33,745 nt of DNA from Thermoguttaceae bacterium. GTDB lineage: Bacteria; Planctomycetota; Planctomycetia; Pirellulales; Thermoguttaceae. Made by a program: the position numbers and the translations under genes. The DNA lies in the NCBI GenBank assembly GCA_028694795.1, contig JAQVKF010000018.1, positions 1 through 33,745 of the forward strand, read 5' to 3'. The notes under the pieces are model-generated. The model made no database searches, had not been told where the DNA came from, and worked only from the letters and a program-made list of their open reading frames with translations. Positions 8,207 through 17,219 of this stretch are shown one piece after another (the stretch's first letter is position 1; every line of letters begins with the position of its first letter).

Positions 8207-9610
8207 ATGACAGAAATCGAGAAGAAAATGGAACCGAACGCAGTGCCGTTGGCACGAGTGGTATTGAAACCGAACCGAGTTCGCGCTCTCGCGACACATC
8301 ATCCATGGGTACGCGACACGTCAATCGCGTCGATTGAAGGTTTTCCCGTTGACGGTGGCGTGGTCGATTTGGTCAATCCGAAGGGACATTTTATTGGACG
8401 TGGTATTTTCAATGGTCACAGCAAACTTCGCGTCCGACTTTACACGTGGGACGAGTCGGTACCATTAGATCGCGATTTTTGGTCCCAACGGTTAGATCGC
8501 GCTTTGCGTTTGCGCACATCGCTCGGATATCGCCCCTTCCGTCCGTCTGAGGCTACTGTGGAGATATCGGGTGTGGCTGGAGTTCCATGCCCTGCCGCGG
8601 CTGGTGCTTTCGTGATGACGGAGGCGATGCGATTGGTCAATAGTGAGGGCGACTCGCTTTCTGGTTTGGTGGTGGATCAATACGGTGATTATCTGGTGGT
8701 TCAAGTGACCTCGCTTGCGATGGCGTTGCGTTTGGACACGTTGGTTCCGCTTCTTGTGGAAAAGACGGGGGCGAAGGGCGTTTTCGTTCGCACGGAAAAG
8801 AATATCGCCAAGGTGGAAGACATTCAGCTGGAAGAGCGAGTTCCCTATTGGGGTGAGATGCCTCCTGTGATTAGTGGGATTGAGCAGGGTGTGGAAACGT
8901 CCGAACCGGCTGATTCGTCCATGTCGGGAGACCATGCGCAATCGGATTTCCATACGCCTGTTTTGGTACGTGACGCAGGAATTTGTTATGAGGTTTATCC
9001 GGCGGCGGCCGGCCAAAAGACTGGGCTATATCTGGATCAACGAGAGAACCGATTGGCGGCGGCGCGTTACCTGACGGGTTGCAATGTGCTCGATATGTTC
9101 TGCTACAATGGAGGTTTTAGTTTGGCGGCATTGCAGCACGGCGCGACGCATTGTACGGCCTATGACACGAGCGTGAAAGCGGTGGAGCAGACGTTGCGGA
9201 ATGCGAAACTTAATGGTTTTGGTCCGGAATGCCTGACGGCAGAGCGTGGCGAGGCGTATGATGTGTTGGAAGCGTTGGCGGCGGATCCGTCACGTCGATT
9301 TGGTGGAGTGATTTTGGATCCACCAAAATTCGCGCGATCGAAAGGTGCGATTGAGGAAGCGTTGCGTGGTTATCATTATCTGAATCGATTGGGATTGGCA
9401 CTCGTGAAACCAGAAGGTTTTTTGGTTACCTGTTCCTGTTCTGGGTCGGTTTTGCGGGAAGATTTTTTTGACATGCTGATCGGTGCGGCGCAACAGGCTG
9501 GACGTGAGGTTCAGGTTTTGGAACAGCGTGGTGCGGCGGCGGATCATCCCGTCGCGATCAATTGTCCCGAAAGCGAATATCTTAAATGCTTCATTTGCCG
9601 CGTCCTATAG
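8207..9610 (+). CDS. rlmI: Class I SAM-dependent rRNA methyltransferase, RlmI-like
   Basis: By family the enzyme makes 5-methylcytosine at position 1962 of 23S rRNA. Of 467 aa, about 16-95 form the PUA-like RNA-binding domain (VVLKPNRVRALATHHPWV to GIFNGHSKLRVRLY). A central domain includes LSGLVVDQYGDYLVVQ, and the C-terminal Rossmann methyltransferase carries GQKTGLYLDQRENR, VLDMFCYNGGFS (SAM site), DPPKFARSK and the catalytic-region CSCSG. An insert of about 40 residues (around 220-265, acidic and Ser-rich) separates EERVPYWGE from the GQKTG block and makes the protein longer than the roughly 395-aa E. coli RlmI. No strong ribosome site is seen; the ATG at 8228 is an alternative start. A TATGAT at 8154-8159 could be a -10 element but has only a weak -35. 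Confidence 0.92.
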   Translation: MTEIEKKMEPNAVPLARVVLKPNRVRALATHHPWVRDTSIASIEGFPVDGGVVDLVNPKGHFIGRGIFNGHSKLRVRLYTWDESVPLDRDFWSQRLDRALRLRTSLGYRPFRPSEATVEISGVAGVPCPAAAGAFVMTEAMRLVNSEGDSLSGLVVDQYGDYLVVQVTSLAMALRLDTLVPLLVEKTGAKGVFVRTEKNIAKVEDIQLEERVPYWGEMPPVISGIEQGVETSEPADSSMSGDHAQSDFHTPVLVRDAGICYEVYPAAAGQKTGLYLDQRENRLAAARYLTGCNVLDMFCYNGGFSLAALQHGATHCTAYDTSVKAVEQTLRNAKLNGFGPECLTAERGEAYDVLEALAADPSRRFGGVILDPPKFARSKGAIEEALRGYHYLNRLGLALVKPEGFLVTCSCSGSVLREDFFDMLIGAAQQAGREVQVLEQRGAAADHPVAINCPESEYLKCFICRVL

Positions 9611-9755
9611 TGGTTTGCCATGAATTTTGGCTTTCATGACGCGTCGATTGAATGGTTCAGCCGCGCATCATGTCAACGCGGGTCAAAATGTGCGACTTGC
9701 GGCAAGGTGGGCAAGCAAGGATGGAAGCGAGGATGGAACTTGTGCGGAGAAGGGG

Positions 9756-10064
9756 ATGAGTGGTTTAACGATAGAAGTTCGAGAAACGGGACTGTTGATC
9801 GCGGTACGTGCTCATGCCGGAGCGAGGAAGAATAGTGTCTGCGGTGTTCATGACGGTGTGTTACGGGTGCACGTGGCAGTCGCTCCCGAAAAAGGCAAAG
9901 CGAATAAGGCGATTGCGGAAACGATAGCAAAATTCTTGGGAATACGCCGTTCACAGATCGAAATCGCGAGTGGTTTGACTTCGCCGCAAAAGAAATTTTT
10001 CCTCATGGGGATCACCGTGGCGGAAATCCAACAGCGAGTGGTCACGTTAGAATCGCAAGAATAA
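9756..10064 (+). CDS. DUF167/YggU family protein
   Basis: This 102-aa cytoplasmic protein matches the small DUF167 (YggU) family. The core reads AVRAHAGARKNSVCGVHDG, then LRVHVAVAPEKGKANKAI and FLGIRRSQIEIASGLTSPQKKF, ending with the conserved small alpha/beta fold. The molecular function of the family is not established. The start at 9756 is chosen because GGAGAAGGGG lies directly upstream; the frame is open back to 9627, but those 43 residues are unlike the family. It follows rlmI on the same strand after 145 bases. The stop codon overlaps the stem of the terminator at 10063-10095. Confidence 0.9.
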   Translation: MSGLTIEVRETGLLIAVRAHAGARKNSVCGVHDGVLRVHVAVAPEKGKANKAIAETIAKFLGIRRSQIEIASGLTSPQKKFFLMGITVAEIQQRVVTLESQE

Positions 10065-10095
10065 GACGGAAATCCGCTTTATGGGTTTCCGTCTT
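10063..10095. terminator. Symmetrical terminator between convergent genes
   Basis: AAGACGGAAA (10063-10072) pairs perfectly with TTTCCGTCTT (10086-10095) across a 13-base loop. The stem lies between the convergent DUF167 gene (stop 10062-10064) and lpxA (stop 10127). The plus strand continues TCTTTAT and the minus strand also ends in a short T-run, so it could serve both directions. Confidence 0.7.
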
Positions 10096-10126
10096 TATCG
10101 GTCCCGACTTTATTACGCGGCAAATT

Positions 10127-10939
10127 TTACACATCTTGTCTTCGATCACGTCCGCGTCCGTGGCGTCCTTGGTGTTGTTCCTCGATAAATTGGAACAGTG
10201 TTTGGACTTCCGAAATCATTTTGTTCTCCGCGACAAGGGCTTCTTGCGTTCGTATGAGTCCAATTTTCTGCCGATAAAGCATTCGGTGCGCTTCTGCTAG
10301 GATATCGATGGTTTCCCTCGAAAATTGATTCCGCAAGAGGGCGACGACATTCACGCATCGTGGCCGTGCGGGGTACCCCTCCGCCAACATATAGGGCGGA
10401 ATATCGTGTCGAACCGCGCTCATGCCCGCGATAAACGCAAATTGCCCAATGCGTGCAAAATGATGAACCGCGACACCGCCAGACAGCGTCACACGGTCTT
10501 GCACCTGAACGTGACCGCCGAGAAGCACCCCGTTCGTCAGAATGACGTGGCTGCCGACCGTACAATCGTGAGCCACATGGCAGCATGCCATCAGGTAATT
10601 ATCGTTGCCGATCTGAGTAACACCGCGATCTTTGCTCGTGCCCGGGTTGATCGTTACACATTCACGAATGACATTGCGATCGCCAATTTCGATATGTGTT
10701 TGTTCGCCATGCCACGAAATATCTTGCGGCGGTGTGCCTACCACCGTATTCGGAAAAATATGATTATCTTCACCAATCGTCACATGTCCGGTCAACGTCA
10801 CGTTATTTTCAAGCCGTGTGCCACGACCGATTCGAACATGCGGACCGATGACGCAAAATGGTCCTACCACGACGTCGTCCGCGATCTCCGCCGCCGCGTC
10901 TACACAAGCCAATGGATGAATGTGATGCTGTTGAGTCAT
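10127..10939 (-). CDS. lpxA: UDP-N-acetylglucosamine acyltransferase LpxA
   Basis: LpxA catalyses the first step of lipid A synthesis, moving a 3-hydroxyacyl chain from ACP to UDP-GlcNAc. The 270-aa protein starts MTQQHHIHPLACVD and shows left-handed beta-helix hexapeptide repeats through about residue 190. The catalytic motif is CHVAHDCTVG with His124 (equivalent to E. coli His125). SAVRHDIPPYMLAEGYPAR precedes the helical C-terminal domain. The C-terminus ends in a basic Gly/Arg/His-rich tail (HQGRHGRGRDRRQD), which is unusual. The ATG at 10939 fits the family; the frame stays open upstream to an ATG at 11053, adding 38 residues, and neither site has a clear Shine-Dalgarno. It lies downstream of lpxC and is probably co-transcribed with it. 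Confidence 0.95.
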   Translation of the reverse strand: MTQQHHIHPLACVDAAAEIADDVVVGPFCVIGPHVRIGRGTRLENNVTLTGHVTIGEDNHIFPNTVVGTPPQDISWHGEQTHIEIGDRNVIRECVTINPGTSKDRGVTQIGNDNYLMACCHVAHDCTVGSHVILTNGVLLGGHVQVQDRVTLSGGVAVHHFARIGQFAFIAGMSAVRHDIPPYMLAEGYPARPRCVNVVALLRNQFSRETIDILAEAHRMLYRQKIGLIRTQEALVAENKMISEVQTLFQFIEEQHQGRHGRGRDRRQDV

Positions 10940-11058
10940 TTTATTTGAGCCTGTACATGGGGCGTACCGTCTTGATTCCTCGTGTGATGCCGGGGCCTCT
11001 TGTTTCGATCGAATGTCCAACACTCGGAAACTTGATGCCATGTCATGAGCCATGTCTG

Positions 11059-12015
11059 TTACATTGGATTGGGTATTTCCATTCGCGATTTCTTGTCACT
11101 AAATCGCCCTTGGCCGAGTTCCCCTTGGTTCGGTTCTTTATCGGAGTCTGAATGTATCTCGAAAATTTCCGATTCCCGTTGCCACATTTCTTGCACGAGC
11201 CGCGCGTTGAGCTGATGGCCGCTGCGATACGCGGAGAAATGCCCGAGAATGCCGAAGCCCATCAGTGTCATATCTCCCATCATATCGAGTAATTTGTGTC
11301 GAGCGCATTCGTCCACAAATCGCAATTTGTTTTGAAGTGGACCGTTGTCGTCCAGAATCAACACTTCCTCTGGACGCACACGCAGTCCAAAGCCATGCTG
11401 CCGCAACTGCTCCGCTTCGTGTTTTAATATAAAGGTCCGTGATGATGCCACTTCCTTCGCGAAATCATCCTCATCTGGTGAAAATCGGAAGACTCCAGAT
11501 GGAATCACGGGTCGATCTCCATAATCAATCTCATATTGAAATCGTGTTCGACCATCCGTCGCTGGTATTACTTGAATCCACGCTCCATTGGCCTCCATCC
11601 GAATTGGACAAAGAAGCCGACGTTCTCGTGATGGCTCCGATTGTGACACCAAACCGACCGATTGGATCGCCTGGACGATCGGACCTGAAGAACCGTCTAA
11701 ACCTGGAAGTTCTGGAGCATCACAGTGAATTTCCACATTATCCACGCCCATGCCGGTCAGTGCCGCCATCAAATGTTCTACCATACCAACCTCGGCCCCG
11801 GAACCATCCGGTGCGATAAGCGTAGTGCGACGCGGTGATTCACCTCGACAACGGATATTTCCTGGAATCGCGGACGAGCCGGGGATGTCGATACGTCGAA
11901 AAAATATTCCCGCGTTAGGCGGAGCCGGATGAAGAGATACATGCACATCTTGACCACTCCAATAGCCGAAACCGTCGAAATGGGCCGTACCACCAAGGGT
12001 ATGTTGAATTCTCAT
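11059..12015 (-). CDS. lpxC: UDP-3-O-acyl-N-acetylglucosamine deacetylase LpxC
   Basis: LpxC is the zinc enzyme of the committed step of lipid A synthesis. The 318-aa protein has the zinc ligands His81 (VEHLMAAL), His240 and Asp244 (ARHKLLDMMGD), with Glu80 and His267 (RSGHQLNA) as catalytic residues. LDGSSGP at 106-112 and GHFSAYRSGHQ are also conserved. It is a stand-alone LpxC, not the LpxC-FabZ fusion seen in some phyla. The C-terminal 30 residues are polar and variable. lpxA follows downstream with 119 bases between, which supports an outer membrane containing lipid A. Start is the ATG at 12015; no obvious ribosome site precedes it. Confidence 0.96.
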   Translation of the reverse strand: MRIQHTLGGTAHFDGFGYWSGQDVHVSLHPAPPNAGIFFRRIDIPGSSAIPGNIRCRGESPRRTTLIAPDGSGAEVGMVEHLMAALTGMGVDNVEIHCDAPELPGLDGSSGPIVQAIQSVGLVSQSEPSRERRLLCPIRMEANGAWIQVIPATDGRTRFQYEIDYGDRPVIPSGVFRFSPDEDDFAKEVASSRTFILKHEAEQLRQHGFGLRVRPEEVLILDDNGPLQNKLRFVDECARHKLLDMMGDMTLMGFGILGHFSAYRSGHQLNARLVQEMWQRESEIFEIHSDSDKEPNQGELGQGRFSDKKSRMEIPNPM

Positions 12016-12534
12016 GTCTATGATGGATCAATCTTTTGATATTTGGTTCCAATAACAATAATACGTCCGTGGTGAGGATCGTTCCGTATCCTCTTTCCTT
12101 ATATATAGAAAAACGTTCTCCGGAATCCAAGAAAGATTTACCCGGCGAACGTTTCTAAAAGGAGAATTCTTCCACTCGATGCGTTCCCTTCAAGAATACT
12201 TGAGCGAGCGATTCGTTCAAACAACCGTTCGGAACCTTGAATGGCTTCCAAATGGAATAAACAAGTATCGGGTGGAAAAATTCCTAAAAAACAGTTGCTG
12301 TGAATGGGAAAAACCCGTTGAAAAACATCCTCGACCAATGAACCCGCGAAAAAATCACGGGGTGCATTTCATTCGGTTTCGTCGATTCTTCTGTTTCCCA
12401 GCCTCTGTAAAAGTACATATATCCCCCCCATAAAATCCACTCAAACCGTATTACTGCGTGACCACGACGACCAATCAATATTGGTATTGGCGGCGGTTAG
12501 GGACCTATGGATGTTGGGTCAAATTTCTACGAAT
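12016..12534. other. 519-base gap between the OmpH-like gene and lpxC
   Basis: No convincing gene is seen; an 84-codon plus-strand frame (12179-12433) resembles nothing and lacks a ribosome site. Two inverted repeats lie near the lpxC side: GAGGAT (12074-12079) with ATCCTC (12088-12093), and AAACGTTC (12111-12118) with GAACGTTT (12147-12154). They may be terminator or leader structures upstream of lpxC. Confidence 0.4.
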
Positions 12535-13287
12535 TTAGCGAAGCGGTGCCGCTGGAGCTGAGGCTGTTCGAGCCGGTTGTGCTGTTGGCTGTGCCGCTGG
12601 ACGCGCCGCTGGCTGTGCGTTTGCCACTACCGGCTGTGCCGCTGGTTGAGCCTCGCCCGACGCTTGTGCCGGGAACGGAATCTTCAGCATTTGGGCAATC
12701 GCGTCGGTGATGTCATATCGCGGATTGGTGTAAACCGCACGATTTGCCATTGCCATACTCGTTTCTGCCGGATCCTCTGAGTTGACTGGACGTGCCTGTA
12801 CACTACCGGCAAACAGCGCGAGATTCACATTGTTACTTTGGCAAAACTGAGCGACCGCCGTCTGGATATCGCAATACGCTTTATAAGTTTCCTGAAGCCC
12901 GCGACGATTTAAATCTCGACGTTTCAGATCAATCTGCGACTGAAGCAGACTTTGCTTCGTCATGAACTCTGATTCCTTAGCCGCATATTCCTCCGTACCG
13001 TCTTTCATCGTTGCCAATTCCTGCTGCATAGCGCGAAGTTCCGCCACACTCTGCTGGACCGTCTGATCGTAGGCGGTGGCTTCCGCTTTAAGCACTTCGT
13101 TAGCTTTTGCCAAACCGGAATGATTCATCATCAAATATTCCACATCGACGATCACCACGGGGACTACCGCGCGAGCCGGTTGAGTCGCCGGTTGTGCTGC
13201 CGCCTGTTGCGCGGACGCCGAACCAACCAACATCATGGCACAGAGTCCCGAAAGTACGAGACTTTTCAGAGAGAAAAATTTTTTCAC
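12535..13287 (-). CDS. OmpH/Skp-like periplasmic chaperone
   Basis: The 250-aa protein starts at GTG 13287, preceded by AAGGAG 7 bases upstream. This start gives a clean signal peptide: (V)KKFFSLKSLVLSGLCAMMLV ending GSASA|QQ. The longer frame from the ATG at 13401 would bury that signal. The mature part opens with VVPVVIVDVEYLMMNHSG, then a long coiled coil (about 75-150, including MQQELATMKDGTEEYAAKES), as in Skp/OmpH chaperones that hold unfolded outer-membrane proteins. The end is a low-complexity Ala/Pro/Gln tail of about 45 residues (AQPAARPAAQPTAQPAR). It sits beside lpxC-lpxA and a membrane-anchored protein, matching the envelope-biogenesis clusters where ompH is usually found. Confidence 0.87.
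   Translation of the reverse strand: MKKFFSLKSLVLSGLCAMMLVGSASAQQAAAQPATQPARAVVPVVIVDVEYLMMNHSGLAKANEVLKAEATAYDQTVQQSVAELRAMQQELATMKDGTEEYAAKESEFMTKQSLLQSQIDLKRRDLNRRGLQETYKAYCDIQTAVAQFCQSNNVNLALFAGSVQARPVNSEDPAETSMAMANRAVYTNPRYDITDAIAQMLKIPFPAQASGEAQPAAQPVVANAQPAARPAAQPTAQPARTASAPAAPLR
12540..12675 (-). repeat. Low-complexity AQPA-type coding repeat
   Basis: The C-terminal tail of the OmpH-like protein is built from short imperfect repeats of AQPA, ARPA and AQPT. At DNA level these appear as repeated GCCGCTGG and GGCTGTGC words on the plus strand. It is probably prone to slippage and length variation. Confidence 0.6.
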
Positions 13288-13681
13288 GTTTGCACTCCTT
13301 TGCTTGCGAGGCATTTGAACGCCTCTTAAATACTCGTCCATCGGAAAATTATGCTGTGTGTCGTTCGATTCGATCCCCAATCCAATCTGAACGACTGGCA
13401 AAATCCGCCTAATTTAATCGACGGAATCCGGTACTCCCATTGTCACGGGATATGTCAAAATCCTTTTCTAACCCGCTCCATGGGAATAGCGAAACCTCGT
13501 ATGCTGCCGAAGGAACGACTTCGATTCGGTCGAATGCCTCGTTCGTCGGCGTCGCACACTGATCAGTCGATACTTTTCGATTGAAACGGTTATGATGATT
13601 CGTCATGGAACCGGTTGACCGTATTCTGCCTTATTTTTCGATTTTGGTAAATAGCAATTTTTGAAAAAATCGAGTGATGTT
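13288..13681. other. 394-base spacer upstream of the OmpH-like gene
   Basis: No gene is seen. TCGATTTT (13638-13645) can pair with AAAATCGA (13666-13673) just after the stop of the gene ending at 13682, but the stem is AT-rich and no T-run follows. The promoter of the OmpH-like gene should lie here, but I cannot pick it. Confidence 0.3.
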
Positions 13682-15436
13682 TTAAGGACGCTCATGGCGC
13701 GCGTCAGCCATTTGTGCCGGAGCTGCCAATGTATCTTCGGGGTGCGACCCAGATGGTAATTTCCTGAGTAATTGCTCATATTTGCCTCGATATGCCGTTA
13801 CCACCGTCTTTTCTTGTGATATGGGCGGCGGAATCATCGCCTGAACGAACATCGAGAGCGATACCGGTTGCTCCGTTTGTTTCGGTTGTCCTAACACCGG
13901 TTTTTCTTGACGATCCACCAGAACGACCGGAAATAAATTGCCTTTGGGATCGCTAAATAACATTTCTGGAAGGTTGTCGAGTGAGCTGATCTGGATTCCG
14001 TCATTTTGTAATTCAAAACGAAACGCCAATCGGCTAAATGCGACATCCGGTGGTTGAACGCCATTCGAAAAGACTGTCGGACATCGTAATCGCGACGCCG
14101 CTTCGCGAACAAAGGAACCGGAAATAACGCCATTTTCCGCGTAAAATGTACCGTTCGCCCACTCGATTTGTCCGTGATTCCACTGCGCATCAAACCCACG
14201 AAGCGTACTATCCGCCTCCAACCAGTGGGGCGATTGCATTTGATGCATCATCGGCGATGGATCGCAATGAACCACTTCGATTGCCTCCATTCGAAGCAAT
14301 TGTGCATCTAAACGGCCAAAAATACGTCCTCGAAAAAGGGCCGACGTCCCAAGGTATGGGACCGATGGGGCTATCATGGCAAGGTATTGCGCTGGAATCG
14401 AAGAACTACCGGTATCTAGTCCGTAAAAGGTGCGAACCACGGACTCACTGGTCGCCGAACCATTCGTTGGGGTTTCCTCCTTCGGATCGGGAGACGTTTG
14501 AGTGATCGCCGAAGGTCCCATTCGAAGTAAACTACGCTCCGTTGCGTAATAGCGCTCCATCCACAGATGAATCTCACGACCAGGAGAAATGGTTGTAATG
14601 TTCGGGTTGGTTGCGGACTCCAGACTATTTGGATCGGTCGAAGCGATGAAACGATTGGGAGTCGATAGAGGTGAATTCGACGCCGAACTCTCTTCCAGCT
14701 CGCGAGGGTGTTCTCTGTTCGGTGGGGTCGCAAAATCGAGCGTTGGTTTTTCGCTCCATTCTACGGGTAGCACATCGGCGGGCGGAATCACCGGATTGTC
14801 CAACGTGAAAAATGCTTCCGCAAGGCTGTGCAGCGTTTCGAGAGAATCCCCTCCGGAGAGTGATCCGTGGAGATTGCGAAGCCGAATTGTGGAATGCTGT
14901 CCATCGGTCTTTACGTATTGGGCGGTCAAAACGGGACTGCTCCATTGGATATTGATCGCTGGTTCACCACAACGTGTGATCAACGCCTGTTCCAAAATAC
15001 GTAACATCTCCTCACGGCCATTCAACGTAATCGTTGGCTCTGTAAGTTCCAGTCGATAAATAGGATACGTCGATAAATCGGGTACGTTTGATTCCGCGGT
15101 ATGAGTCGATTTGGTGGAATTGGTGTTTTGGACCGAAGGTGAAACATAAAAGCGGCTCATTTCCAGCTGTGGAATGGTGACGAGCGTTTGCCCTGTTTCA
15201 CGCGATCGAATGACGACGCGAGTCAACCGTTGAACCCCCGGACGAGGGGTGATCACCTCCGCAATGGAGACCTCCGCTCCGAGTTTCCAGCTCCACGTTC
15301 GAGACATAACGACAGCGGTCGGTCCGTACCTCAACCAGAGGCAACCGAGAATGACGCAAACGAGCGGCAGGACTCCGAGGAGCCAGTACAGCCGATACGT
15401 CCACCGTCGTCGTGTTCGATCTGAAAGTGGAATCAT
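13682..15436 (-). CDS. Membrane-anchored protein of AsmA-like appearance, unknown function
   Basis: The 584-aa protein has one N-terminal transmembrane segment (about 14-36, YRLYWLLGVLPLVCVILGC) and the rest should be periplasmic. Just after the anchor, VSIAEVITPRPGVQRLTRVV and TGQTLVTIPQLEMSR resemble the start of AsmA/TamB-like proteins, where a helix inserts in the inner membrane and a beta-rich groove follows. The middle (about 215-335) is Ser/Thr/Pro-rich and probably disordered. The C-terminal part has short beta-like phrases such as LRGFDAQWNHGQIEWANGT. I do not recognise a named family. It lies upstream of the OmpH-like gene and lpxC-lpxA on the same strand, so a role in envelope assembly is plausible but inferred. 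Confidence 0.75.
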   Translation of the reverse strand: MIPLSDRTRRRWTYRLYWLLGVLPLVCVILGCLWLRYGPTAVVMSRTWSWKLGAEVSIAEVITPRPGVQRLTRVVIRSRETGQTLVTIPQLEMSRFYVSPSVQNTNSTKSTHTAESNVPDLSTYPIYRLELTEPTITLNGREEMLRILEQALITRCGEPAINIQWSSPVLTAQYVKTDGQHSTIRLRNLHGSLSGGDSLETLHSLAEAFFTLDNPVIPPADVLPVEWSEKPTLDFATPPNREHPRELEESSASNSPLSTPNRFIASTDPNSLESATNPNITTISPGREIHLWMERYYATERSLLRMGPSAITQTSPDPKEETPTNGSATSESVVRTFYGLDTGSSSIPAQYLAMIAPSVPYLGTSALFRGRIFGRLDAQLLRMEAIEVVHCDPSPMMHQMQSPHWLEADSTLRGFDAQWNHGQIEWANGTFYAENGVISGSFVREAASRLRCPTVFSNGVQPPDVAFSRLAFRFELQNDGIQISSLDNLPEMLFSDPKGNLFPVVLVDRQEKPVLGQPKQTEQPVSLSMFVQAMIPPPISQEKTVVTAYRGKYEQLLRKLPSGSHPEDTLAAPAQMADARHERP

Positions 15437-15586
15437 GCGGTTAATCCATTATCCCGTATCAATCCATGGTATGTGGCGTGATACCCCATCCGCTGAACAT
15501 GCCGCCGTTTCGTCTGTCGTTTACAACGGAGAAACCGCGGCTAATTGTCAGACGGCGACGTGTTCATCCGTAAAGGTCGATTTTTC

Positions 15587-16729
15587 CTATCGTTGCGAGT
15601 GGAATCCGTTCCACATCCGCCGCATTTCGGTGAGTGAATCACCCGAAAATTTGGTCGTGAGCGCTTCCGCGACCGTAAATGCCACGACACATTCTAACAC
15701 AATCGCCGCTGCTGAAACCGCGCAAACATCACTTCGCTCATACGCCGCCTGAACCGGCTCGTGCGGCGAGGCTAACGTAACGGATGGAATCCCGTGACGA
15801 AGCGTCGGGATCGGTTTCATCGCCGCTCGAACCACCAATGGTTCCGAATTGGTCATGCCCGCTTCCAAACCACCCGCTCGATTCGTCGGACGATACCAAC
15901 CCTGATGCGGTGTGTCATAAAGCCTTGCGTCATAAGCAATTGCGTCGTGAACCTCACTGCCTGGATGACGCGCAGACTCGAAACCGAAACCAATTTCTAC
16001 GCCTTTAATCGCTTGAACCGCCGCGACCGCTTGTGCAATACGACCGTCTAACTTTCGATCCCATTGTGCATGCGTCCCTAAACCAATTGGTAATCCCTCG
16101 ACCCGTATCTCAAGTACGCCACCAAGCGTATCACCTGCCTCGCGATGGGTGTCAATCAATCCCTTAAACTTTGCATCTTGTTCTGGTATCAACGTGTACA
16201 GCTCGGACTGATCCCGCAACACACGCCGAGAGGTATTGTCTATTTCTCCGATTTTACCCATGTTGGCGTCTAATCCGCCGATTGAGGTCACATAACCGAG
16301 GACGCGAATGTGGAACGCGTCGAGCAGAATCTTCGCAAGCGAACCTGCGGCGACACGAGCCGCCGTTTCTCTGGCACTTGCGCGTTCCAAAATCCCCCGA
16401 ATTGATCCGGCATATTTTATAGAACCCGCAAGATCGCCATGTCCCGGACGTGGACTTTCCAAATCGTCCATCTTTTCGATTTTATAATCACGATTCGGAA
16501 TCAGCAGCGCGATGGGCGAACCGATGGATTGACCGTGCCAAATGCCCGACAGAATCTCAACACGATCCGTCTCAATTGACTGACGTCCGCCACGACCATA
16601 TCCACCCTGACGCAACGCCAAATCAGCGTTGATCTTTTCCGGATCAATCGTTACACCAGATGGAAAACCATCCACAAGTGCAAGTAATGCCTTGCCATGG
16701 GATTCGCCCGCCGTCAAATATCGCATCAT
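15587..16729 (-). CDS. aroC: Chorismate synthase
   Basis: AroC converts 5-enolpyruvylshikimate-3-phosphate to chorismate using reduced FMN, the last shared step of aromatic amino acid synthesis. The 380-aa protein is full length. It shows the N-terminal GESHGKAL, RPGHGDLAG, the family signature ERASARETAARVAAG, DRKLDGRIAQAVAAVQAIKG, and near the end RSDVCAVSAAAIVLE. Two adjacent ATGs (16729 and 16726) could start it; no strong ribosome site precedes either. It is separated from rpsT by a strong terminator (16839-16873), so it probably has its own promoter. The next gene on this strand starts about 150 bases after its stop. Confidence 0.97.
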   Translation of the reverse strand: MMRYLTAGESHGKALLALVDGFPSGVTIDPEKINADLALRQGGYGRGGRQSIETDRVEILSGIWHGQSIGSPIALLIPNRDYKIEKMDDLESPRPGHGDLAGSIKYAGSIRGILERASARETAARVAAGSLAKILLDAFHIRVLGYVTSIGGLDANMGKIGEIDNTSRRVLRDQSELYTLIPEQDAKFKGLIDTHREAGDTLGGVLEIRVEGLPIGLGTHAQWDRKLDGRIAQAVAAVQAIKGVEIGFGFESARHPGSEVHDAIAYDARLYDTPHQGWYRPTNRAGGLEAGMTNSEPLVVRAAMKPIPTLRHGIPSVTLASPHEPVQAAYERSDVCAVSAAAIVLECVVAFTVAEALTTKFSGDSLTEMRRMWNGFHSQR

Positions 16730-16838
16730 TTTTCTGTCACTTTCGAGTGCTTTTCCGCGGTCCGATGAAAATGAAATGTCGGATTAAACGAAGTATAACG
16801 GTTTTACTTAAAATGACCCAGAGCAATTTCGAAAAAAG

Positions 16839-16873
16839 AAAATGGAACATCCATGAAGAATGTTCCATTTTTT
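16839..16873 (-). terminator. Intrinsic terminator downstream of rpsT
   Basis: AAAATGGAACAT (16839-16850) pairs perfectly with ATGTTCCATTTT (16860-16871) across a 9-base loop. On the minus strand the hairpin is followed by TTCTTTTTTC, a good U-tract, about 80 bases after the rpsT stop and before aroC. The plus strand also ends in TTTTTT, so it could work both ways. Confidence 0.85.
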
Positions 16874-16949
16874 GCACGCTTTCCAATCTAGTATCCATGA
16901 TATCTCATGAATCTGATCGAATCAGGGATGGACTGCGACGATTATTTGA

Positions 16950-17219
16950 CTATTTACCGGCGGCTTTTTTGATTCTTGCCGAAAGGCGGGATTTGCTGCG
17001 CGCGGCGGTATTTTTGTGGATCACTCGCTTTGCAGCGGCCTGATCCAGGCATTTCGTCGCTTCACGGAACAGTTCCGTCGCTTCCGCAACGTTACCACCT
17101 TCAATCGCAATCAAAACCTTCTTGCAACGAGTACGTACTTCTCGCTTCGCCGCTCGGTTCCGTTCACAACGCACTTCATCCTGACGCAGACGTTTCTCAG
17201 CACTTTTTGTATTCGGCAT
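16950..17219 (-). CDS. rpsT: 30S ribosomal protein S20
   Basis: This 89-aa basic protein binds 16S rRNA in the small subunit. It begins MPNTKSAEKRLRQDEVRCERN and contains RVIHKNTAARSKSRLSARIKK, the conserved S20 C-terminal segment; the length is typical. AGGAG lies about 11 bases before the ATG. It is monocistronic by position, with an intrinsic terminator about 80 bases downstream and 254 bases of spacer upstream in which I see no gene. S20 synthesis is autoregulated in E. coli, but no matching leader structure can be claimed here. Confidence 0.97.
   Translation of the reverse strand: MPNTKSAEKRLRQDEVRCERNRAAKREVRTRCKKVLIAIEGGNVAEATELFREATKCLDQAAAKRVIHKNTAARSKSRLSARIKKAAGK

Noticed and set aside
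12179-12433. 84-codon plus-strand frame in the gap before lpxC
   Set aside because: No ribosome site, no recognised family and a Cys/Phe/Arg-rich end typical of chance translation.
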